NCBI RefSeq assembly: GCF_004522155.1
Contig: NZ_SDEA01000012.1
Coordinates: 21,367-85,366 of the forward strand
DNA length: 64,000 bases
DNA from: Paracoccus luteus
Lineage (GTDB): Bacteria; Pseudomonadota; Alphaproteobacteria; Rhodobacterales; Rhodobacteraceae
Direction: 5' to 3'
Shown in pieces: positions 55,562-61,348 of the stretch. The notes beneath the pieces were generated by a model, which did no database searches, was not told the DNA's origin, and saw only the letters and a program-made list of their open reading frames with translations. Position numbers and translations under genes: made by a program. Position 1 is the first letter of the stretch; every line of letters starts with the position of its first letter.

Positions 55562-55638
55562 AGGGTGCGTGCCCTGCACGCAGCAGGTTCCGCAGGCGCA
55601 CCATCTTGCGCAGGTGGTGCGTGGGAACCACGCACCCT
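55562..55638. repeat. 77-bp nested palindromic element before dinB
   Basis: AGGGTGCGTG (55562-55571) pairs with CACGCACCCT (55629-55638). Inside, GGTTCC pairs with GGAACC and CGCACCA with TGGTGCG around the loop TCTTGCGCAGG, while GCGTG-CCCTG-CACGC can form a side hairpin. A REP- or MITE-like element, or a structured leader of dinB; it ends 30 bases before the dinB start. Confidence 0.7.
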
Positions 55639-55668
55639 GCGGACGCGACGCCCCGATGCGTGGCCGCC

Positions 55669-56757
55669 ATGACCGCTGACGCCCCGCCCCCGGTCCGCCG
55701 CATCGTCCACGTCGATATGGACGCGTTCTTCGCCAGCGTGGAACAGCGCGACAACCCGGCGCTGCGCGGCCGTCCCGTCGCTGTCGGCGGCTCGTCCCTG
55801 CGCGGCGTCGTCGCCGCCGCGAGTTACGAGGCGCGGCCCTTCGGCGTGCGCTCGGCCATGCCGTCGGTGCGGGCGGCGCGGCTGTGCCCGGACCTGATCT
55901 TCGTCAAGCCGCGGTTCGATGTCTATAAATCCGTCAGCCAGCAGATCCGCGCGATCTTCGCCCGCTTTACCCCGCTGATCGAGCCGCTGTCGCTGGACGA
56001 GGCCTATCTGGACCTGACCGACCATCTGGACGGCCGCACCGCGACCCGCATCGCGCAGCAGATCCGGGCACTGATCCGGGCCGAGACCGGGCTGACCGCC
56101 TCGGCCGGGGTCAGCTATAACAAGTTCCTGGCCAAGCTTGCCTCGGACCACAGAAAGCCCGACGGGCTGTTCGTCATCCCCCCCGAGGCGGGGCCGCATT
56201 TCGTCCTGTCGCTGCCCATCGGGCGGTTCCACGGCATCGGCCCCGCGACGGCGGCCAAGATGGAACGCCACGGCATCCGCACCGGGGCCGACCTGCGCCG
56301 CCAGACGCTGGCGTTCCTGACCGCGCGTTTCGGCAAGTCGGGGCAGTATTACTTTGACGTGGCGCGCGGCATCGACCACCGCGTCGTCCGCCCGGATCGC
56401 ATCCGCAAGTCCATCGGCGCCGAGAACACGTTTTTCGAGGACATCCACGACCCCGCCGCGGCCGCCCTGGCGCTGGTGCCGCTGGCCGACAAGGTGTGGC
56501 GCCACGCCGAGACCCACCGCCTGCGCGGGCGCACCGTCACGCTCAAGGCGAAATACACCGATTTCCGGATCGTCACCCGCGCCCGCAGCCTGCCCCTGCC
56601 GGTGGCGTCGCGCGACGCGCTGCTGGCGCAGGCGACAGCGATGCTGCCGCAGGTGCTGCCCGACCCGCGCGGCGTGCGGCTGCTGGGGGTGACGCTGTCG
56701 GCGCTGGAACCCGCGACCGATCAGCCGCCGCCCGACCAGCTTGGCCTGTTCGACTAG
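55669..56757 (+). CDS. dinB: DNA polymerase IV
   Basis: 362 residues, Y-family polymerase. The catalytic acid segments are IVHVDMDAFFASVEQRD and PLSLDEAYLDLT. SAGVSYNKFLAKLASDHRKP and the little-finger region (GAENTFFEDI) follow, and the C-terminal QLGLFD is a sliding-clamp-binding motif. It does error-prone bypass synthesis. The ATG at 55669 was preferred to an earlier in-frame ATG that would run into the palindromic element. It converges on mntH, sharing the 4 bases CTAG as both stop codons. Confidence 0.95.
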   Translation: MTADAPPPVRRIVHVDMDAFFASVEQRDNPALRGRPVAVGGSSLRGVVAAASYEARPFGVRSAMPSVRAARLCPDLIFVKPRFDVYKSVSQQIRAIFARFTPLIEPLSLDEAYLDLTDHLDGRTATRIAQQIRALIRAETGLTASAGVSYNKFLAKLASDHRKPDGLFVIPPEAGPHFVLSLPIGRFHGIGPATAAKMERHGIRTGADLRRQTLAFLTARFGKSGQYYFDVARGIDHRVVRPDRIRKSIGAENTFFEDIHDPAAAALALVPLADKVWRHAETHRLRGRTVTLKAKYTDFRIVTRARSLPLPVASRDALLAQATAMLPQVLPDPRGVRLLGVTLSALEPATDQPPPDQLGLFD

Positions 56758-58082
56758 CCCATGAACCCCATCGGCAGGCCGAACGCCCCGGCCAGCAGGA
56801 CAAAGTTCAGCGTCAGCACGATCGCCGCGCCGATCCCCGCCAGCACCCGCACCGGCCACGAGGCGACGAACTCGCCCATCACGCGGCGCTGCGCGGTGAA
56901 CCAGACCAGCGCCAGCATCGGCACGGGCAGCGCGATGGACAGCACCACCTGGCTCATCACCAGGGCATCGGTGGCGTTGACCCCCGCGGCGACGACCGCA
57001 AAGGCGGGCACCATCGTCACCAGCCTGCGGACCCAGATCGGGACATAGAACCGCAGGAACCCCTGCATGATGACCTGTCCCGCCATCGTGCCGACGACCG
57101 ACGACGAGATGCCGGACGCGATCAGCGACACCAGGAACGCGGTCGCGGCCATGCCCCCCAGCAGCGGCGTCAGCGAGTGATACGCGGTCTCGATCTCGGC
57201 CACCTCGACATGGCCCTGGAAAAAGGCGGCGGCGGCCATGATGATCATGGCGGCGTTGATCATCCCGGCGATGGCCAGCGCGACCACCACCTCGATGTTG
57301 GAAAACCGCACCAGCCTGCGCCGCTGGGCCAGCGTCGCGCCGGGCATCCGTTCCGCCGTCAGCCCGGAATGCAGGAAGATCGCGTGCGGCATGACGGTCG
57401 CGCCGATGATGCCGACGGCGATGGTCAGCGCGCCCAGGTCGGGCAGGCTGGGGGTGACGAACCCCGCCCCCGCCGCCGCCCAGTCCACCGGCGCGATGAA
57501 CAGTTCCACCAGATAGCACAGGCCGATGGTGCCCACGAAGGCGGCGATCACCAGCTCCATCGGGCGAAAGCCGCGCCCGCCCAGCATCAGGATCGCATAG
57601 GTGATGGCCGCGGTGATCGCCATGCCCCAGATCAGCGGCAGGCCGAACAGCAGCGACAGCCCGATGGCGCCGCCCAGGAACTCGGCCAGGTCGGTGGCCA
57701 TCGCCGCGACTTCCGAGATCGCCCACATCACCCAGACCAGCGGCCGGGGCAGGTTGTCGCGGCTGACCTCGGCCAGGTTCTGGCCGGTGGCGATGCCCAG
57801 CCGCGCCGACAGCGCCTGGAACAGCATGGCGATGAGGTTCGCCATCAACACGACCCACAGCAGCGCGAACCCGTATTTCGCGCCCGCCTGGATGTTCGTC
57901 GCATAGTTGCCGGGGTCCATATAGGCGATGGACGCGATCACCGCCGGCCCCGCGAACAGCAGGAACGACCAGCGCCCGCCGCGCCCGGCCAGCGCCTCGG
58001 CCATGCCGTGCCGGGTGCGTTCGGTCAGCGCGTCGGGGGTGATCAGGCCGGGGCCGTGCGCGGATTTCGGCGGGGCGGTCAT
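56754..58082 (-). CDS. mntH: Nramp-family Mn(2+) transporter MntH
   Basis: 442 residues, about 11 membrane helices. The helix 1 metal site is AYMDPGNYATNIQAG (family DPGN). The helix 6 motif is VGIIGATVMPHAIFLHSG (MPH), and the transport signature GTMAGQVIMQGFL is present. It imports manganese (and iron) with protons. The ATG at 58082 fits the family; a GTG at 58097 is possible. A MntR-type palindrome lies about 52 bases upstream and the regulator gene is divergent, so repression by MntR with Mn is expected. Confidence 0.95.
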   Translation of the reverse strand: MTAPPKSAHGPGLITPDALTERTRHGMAEALAGRGGRWSFLLFAGPAVIASIAYMDPGNYATNIQAGAKYGFALLWVVLMANLIAMLFQALSARLGIATGQNLAEVSRDNLPRPLVWVMWAISEVAAMATDLAEFLGGAIGLSLLFGLPLIWGMAITAAITYAILMLGGRGFRPMELVIAAFVGTIGLCYLVELFIAPVDWAAAGAGFVTPSLPDLGALTIAVGIIGATVMPHAIFLHSGLTAERMPGATLAQRRRLVRFSNIEVVVALAIAGMINAAMIIMAAAAFFQGHVEVAEIETAYHSLTPLLGGMAATAFLVSLIASGISSSVVGTMAGQVIMQGFLRFYVPIWVRRLVTMVPAFAVVAAGVNATDALVMSQVVLSIALPVPMLALVWFTAQRRVMGEFVASWPVRVLAGIGAAIVLTLNFVLLAGAFGLPMGFMG

Positions 58083-58133
58083 CACGTCTAGGCGCACGAG
58101 TCGGGCTTTCCGTTGGGGTCGGTCGAGATGAAA

Positions 58134-58150
58134 TGTAGCCTTGGCTAAAC
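58134..58150. promoter_or_regulatory. probable MntR binding site
   Basis: TAGCC-TT-GGCTA (58136-58147) is a perfect inverted repeat with flanks TG and AAC, centred in the mntH/mntR divergent gap. It resembles the MntR box of enterobacteria (ATAGC...GCTAT core). It is placed to control both genes. Confidence 0.65.
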
Positions 58151-58207
58151 TTGTGTCAACAGGGCAACCAAGTTGCGCCGATCTGCGCGCGGCCCTAGTC
58201 TGGCGCC

Positions 58208-58819
58208 ATGACGCGCCCCCGCCCCGACCCCGACCCGACCTTGCCCGCCGCCGCGGTCACGCCGCCCGTCGCGGAGGCTGAGGCGCAGCCGGCCACGCAG
58301 CCCGCCGCCGGGGTCACGCCGCCGGCCGCGCAGCCTGGGGCGCAGCCAACCCCGCAGAGCGCCGCCGGGGTCACAGGACAGCCCGCCGCGCCGTCCCCCG
58401 CGCCGAGTCCGCCGGTGCCCCAGCCCGACCGTCACGAACGGGCGCGGCAGGCGCAGGCGCAGGCGCTGCTTGAGGATTATACCGAACTGATCGACGACCT
58501 GATCGCCGCAACGGGCGAGGCGCGGATCACCGACATCGCCGCGCATCTGGGCGTGACCCACCCGACCGCGACCAAGACCGTGGCCCGCCTGCGGCGCGAG
58601 GGGCTGGCCCAGTCGCGCCCCTATCGCGGGGTGTTTCTGACCGACAGCGGCCGCGACATGGCGGCGCGGGCGCGCGCGCGCCACCGGATGGTCGTCGATG
58701 TGCTGCTGGCGCTGGGTGTGCCCTCGGACGCCGCCGAAACCGACGCCGAGGGGATCGAGCATCACGTTTCCGACAGCACGCTGGCCGCCTTCGGCCGGTT
58801 CCTGGACGGGCGCGGCTGA
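58208..58819 (+). CDS. mntR: manganese regulator MntR (DtxR family) with low-complexity leader
   Basis: 203 residues. The last 135 residues are a normal MntR: DRHERARQAQ and onward, helix-turn-helix GEARITDIAAHLGVTHPTAT, KTVARLRREGLAQSRPYRGV, and a dimerisation segment with metal-ligand-like residues (MVVDVLLALGVPSDAAETDAEGIEHHVS). The first 70 residues are Pro/Ala/Gln-rich with a 19-residue repeat (PAAAVTPPVAEAEAQ, PAAGVTPPAAQPGAQ). A GTG at 58415 would give a protein of family length, so the leader may not be translated. It is divergent from mntH with a shared palindrome. Confidence 0.9.
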   Translation: MTRPRPDPDPTLPAAAVTPPVAEAEAQPATQPAAGVTPPAAQPGAQPTPQSAAGVTGQPAAPSPAPSPPVPQPDRHERARQAQAQALLEDYTELIDDLIAATGEARITDIAAHLGVTHPTATKTVARLRREGLAQSRPYRGVFLTDSGRDMAARARARHRMVVDVLLALGVPSDAAETDAEGIEHHVSDSTLAAFGRFLDGRG

Positions 58820-58834
58820 CCCGCGCCGGCCGGT

Positions 58835-59398
58835 TCAGGCGCGTTCGGAGTATTCGACCAGTTCGGTGTTGACCACGATCGCCTCGCCCGGGCCGACAAA
58901 GGGCGGCACCATCACGCGCAGCCCGTTGTCCAGAATCGCGGGCTTGTAGCTTTTCGACGCGGTCTGGCCATTCAGCACCGGCTCGGTCTCGGCCACGCGG
59001 CACACGACCTTTTGCGGGATCGACACGGCCAGCGCCTCGTCGCCGTAATACTGCACGGCGGCGGTCATGCCGTCCTGCAGGAACGGGCGGCGGTCCCCCA
59101 GAAGATCGGCGTCCAGTTCCATCTGCTCAAAGGTCGCGCTGTCCATGAACACCAGCTTGCCGTCGCTTTCATACAGGAACTGCTGGTCCTTCATGTCCAG
59201 CTGCACCTGCTCGACCCGGTCCTCGGACCGAAAGCGCTCGTTCAGCTTGCGCCCGTCGCGCAGGTTCTTCAGCTCGACCTGGGCAAAGGCGCCGCCCTTG
59301 CCGGGCTTGACGTGGCTGACCTTGACCGCCGCCCACAGGCCGCCGTCGTGTTCCAGCACAAAGCCGGGCTTGATCTCGTTGCCGTTTATCCTGGGCAT
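58835..59398 (-). CDS. efp: elongation factor P
   Basis: 187 residues, the standard length. The N-terminal KOW-like domain starts [14 protein letters not shown]. The loop [10 protein letters not shown] carries Lys34, the position modified in many bacteria. OB domain segments include [20 protein letters not shown] and CRVAETEP, with [23 protein letters not shown] at the C-terminus. EF-P rescues ribosomes stalled at polyproline. A possible promoter lies about 60 bases upstream. It converges on mntR with 15 bases between. Confidence 0.96.
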   Translation of the reverse strand: MPRINGNEIKPGFVLEHDGGLWAAVKVSHVKPGKGGAFAQVELKNLRDGRKLNERFRSEDRVEQVQLDMKDQQFLYESDGKLVFMDSATFEQMELDADLLGDRRPFLQDGMTAAVQYYGDEALAVSIPQKVVCRVAETEPVLNGQTASKSYKPAILDNGLRVMVPPFVGPGEAIVVNTELVEYSERA

Positions 59399-59701
59399 CT
59401 GGGCTGACCTTGCGTGGGATGGGACCATGCGCCCAAGGGCGCAGGCGGCGCTGGTATAATGCGACGCGGCGACGTGCAACCAAAACGCTTCGCAAAGGTT
59501 GTCAAGCGGGTCACGGGTACATAGGTGCTGCCGGAATGTCATGAAACATGGCTAAAGCACGGATTGCACATGCTGCATGGCGGCAATGCGGCGGCAGGGA
59601 TAACGAATCAGACGTCCGGCGGGATATGGCTGTCCGACGCCCGAACATGAACAACCGCGGGTCCGGCGCCCGCACCCCGTCTTGCGCGGGGCGATTACAG
59701 G
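59399..59701. other. divergent gap efp / DUF6280
   Basis: 303 bases with relatively A+T-rich parts. It holds the efp promoter candidate (next entry) and a TTGACA on the minus strand at 59500-59505. Near the DUF6280 start a small hairpin CCCCG-TCTTGCG-CGGGG lies at 59675-59691. No gene. Confidence 0.4.
59456..59483 (-). promoter_or_regulatory. possible efp promoter
   Basis: On the minus strand TTGGTT (59483-59478), a 16-base spacer and CATTAT (59461-59456) resemble a sigma-70 promoter, about 60 bases before the efp start. Both hexamers are imperfect, so this is tentative. Confidence 0.35.
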
Positions 59702-60037
59702 ATGATGAATATGCGCGATTTTGTTGACGGTTCGGCGTTTAATTTCGAACAGGGACAGCGCGCCCGCAAGCTGTTTGCGGCGGTGGTTCTTGCGGCCCTG
59801 GACGACGCCATCGCGGACGACAAGAAATACGGCAACGGCGCCGAGCAGATCGCCCGGTGGGCGCGCTCGCGCGACGGGCGCGAAGTGCTGAGCTGCGCGG
59901 GCATCGACCCCAACGAACGCGTGGTCAAGGGCCTGGTGGAGTTCGTGGGCAAGGGCGTGCGCACCTCGGTCGCGCTGTCGCGCGAGGAAAGCGAACGCCG
60001 CATGGCCGCCGAGGCTGAAGAGGCCGAGGCGGCGTAA
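59702..60037 (+). CDS. DUF6280-family protein
   Basis: 111 residues, mostly helical and soluble. Strongly family-like segments are MRDFVDGSAFNFEQGQRARK, LFAAVVLAALDDAIADDKKY, ARWARSRDGREVLSCAGIDP and GVRTSVALSREESERR. I recall this as a short, highly conserved Rhodobacterales protein of unknown function (DUF6280). It ends in a Glu/Ala tail. Three possible ATG codons (59702, 59705, 59711) lie together. A good intrinsic terminator follows 30 bases after the stop, so it is a single-gene unit. Confidence 0.82.
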   Translation: MMNMRDFVDGSAFNFEQGQRARKLFAAVVLAALDDAIADDKKYGNGAEQIARWARSRDGREVLSCAGIDPNERVVKGLVEFVGKGVRTSVALSREESERRMAAEAEEAEAA

Positions 60038-60066
60038 GCCCCCGCCCCCGTTCGCGGTGAAGCGCA

Positions 60067-60090
60067 GGCCGCCCAAGGGGGCGGCCTTTT
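60067..60090 (+). terminator. intrinsic terminator of the DUF6280 gene
   Basis: GGCCGCCC-AAGG-GGGCGGCC forms a perfect 8-bp stem followed by TTTT (60087-60090). It is the clearest intrinsic terminator in the window. Confidence 0.85.
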
Positions 60091-60110
60091 CGCTGCCCAC
60101 CCGCGCCCGA

Positions 60111-60830
60111 TCAGCCGAACAGGCGCAGCACCAGGGGCGCGATGATGGCCGTCAGGACGGCGTTCAGCCCCATGCCGATGCCGGCGAATGCGCCCGCCGT
60201 CGGATGGACCTGCAACGCCCGCGCGGTGCCGATCCCGTGCGCGGCGGTGCCGACCGCCAGCCCTCGCGCCCGCCAGTCGCGCAGCCCCAGCGCATCGAAC
60301 AGCGGCGTCACGATCATCGCCCCGAAAATGCCGGTGCACAGCACCAGCACCGCGGTCAGCGTGGGCTGCCCGCCCAGCCCCTCGGCGATGCCGATGGCGA
60401 CGGGCGCGGTGGTCGATTTCGGCGCAAGCGACGCCAGCTCGGGCAGCCCCAACCCCAGCGCGCGGCCGATGGCCAGCGCCGAGACGACGGCGACCAGCGA
60501 TCCGGCGCCCAAGCCCGCCGCGATGGGCAGCGCCGCGCGCCGCATCCGGGGCAGGTTGTCGTGCATCGGCAGCGCCAGCGCCACAGTGGCGGGGCCCAGC
60601 ATGAAATGGACGAACTGCGCGCCCTCGAAATAGGTGGCATAGCTGGTGCCCGTCACCGTCAGCAGCAGCCCCAGCGCGACCACCGCGATCAGCACCGGGT
60701 TCGCCCAGCTTTGCCGGCGCGACAGGCGGAAAACCGCGTCGCCCAGCGCATAGGCCCCCAGCGTCGCGGTCAGCCACAACAGCGGCCCCTGCGTCAGATA
60801 GGCCCAGATCAGGGCGGGATCGGCCTTCAC
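60111..60830 (-). CDS. lrgB: LrgB/CidB-family membrane protein
   Basis: 239 residues from a GTG at 60830 (GTGA overlap with the lrgA stop). About six or seven membrane helices are present. Family segments are FMLGPATVALALPMHDNLP, LAPKSTTAPVAIGIAEGLGG and GTAAHGIGTARALQ. LrgB/CidB proteins act with LrgA/CidA as a holin/antiholin-like pair or as transporters of small organic acids such as pyruvate or glycolate. The gene order lrgA-lrgB with overlap is standard. Confidence 0.93.
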   Translation of the reverse strand: MKADPALIWAYLTQGPLLWLTATLGAYALGDAVFRLSRRQSWANPVLIAVVALGLLLTVTGTSYATYFEGAQFVHFMLGPATVALALPMHDNLPRMRRAALPIAAGLGAGSLVAVVSALAIGRALGLGLPELASLAPKSTTAPVAIGIAEGLGGQPTLTAVLVLCTGIFGAMIVTPLFDALGLRDWRARGLAVGTAAHGIGTARALQVHPTAGAFAGIGMGLNAVLTAIIAPLVLRLFG

Positions 60831-61186
60831 CCTTCGGGCCCGCCGGGTTCGGTCAGCCGCGCGACGGCGGTAAAGGCGGCCGCGCCCGCGACCAGCGCCA
60901 GCACCGTGGACACCGCAATGGCGGCCGCCAGGGCCAGCCCGTGTTCGCGCAGCAAGGGCAGATGGGCGACGATCCCCACGCCCGCCGGGACGAAGAACAG
61001 CGACAGATGCGCCAGCAGCCCCTGCGCCGCCGGACGCAGCCGCCCGGCCAGCCCCGGCCAGATCCGCATGGCGGCCACCAGCGCCACCAGCCCGACCACC
61101 GGGCCGGGCAGCGGCAGCCCGCCCGCGCGCGAGACGACCTCGCCCGCAAGCTGAAACGTCAGGATCGTGACCAGCGCCGGAACCAT
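60827..61186 (-). CDS. lrgA: CidA/LrgA-family membrane protein
   Basis: 119 residues, four membrane helices. Family motifs are FQLAGEVVSRAGGLPLPGPVVGLV (consensus G..P.PG...G) and LSLFFVPAGVGIVAHLPLL (consensus LFF.PA.VG). It is predicted to oligomerise in the inner membrane and work with LrgB in control of autolysis or in organic-acid movement. It diverges from smc. Confidence 0.92.
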   Translation of the reverse strand: MVPALVTILTFQLAGEVVSRAGGLPLPGPVVGLVALVAAMRIWPGLAGRLRPAAQGLLAHLSLFFVPAGVGIVAHLPLLREHGLALAAAIAVSTVLALVAGAAAFTAVARLTEPGGPEG

Positions 61187-61285
61187 GCGCCATGCTTAGC
61201 AGCCGCCGCGCCGATTTCCACCCGCGCCGCGCGGACGACAGCTTGTGGAGGACGGCCCCCCGATTACCATATCTTGCGCGCGCCG

Positions 61286-61314
61286 TTGACAGGCGCGGTC
61301 CCGCGCCGGACACT
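61286..61314 (+). promoter_or_regulatory. possible smc promoter with an embedded palindrome
   Basis: TTGACA (61286-61291) is a perfect -35 hexamer. A perfect inverted repeat GGCGCGG-TC-CCGCGCC (61292-61307) fills the spacer, and GACACT at 61309-61314 would be a weak -10 at 17 bases. The smc start is 35 bases further on. Confidence 0.35.
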
Positions 61315-61348
61315 GCCCGCACCGATTCCCGCCTGCGAGGTCTGATCC

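Noticed and set aside
59432..59460. A plus-strand promoter using TATAAT at 59455-59460
   Set aside because: No acceptable -35 lies 15-19 bases upstream on the plus strand; the minus-strand reading towards efp fits better.
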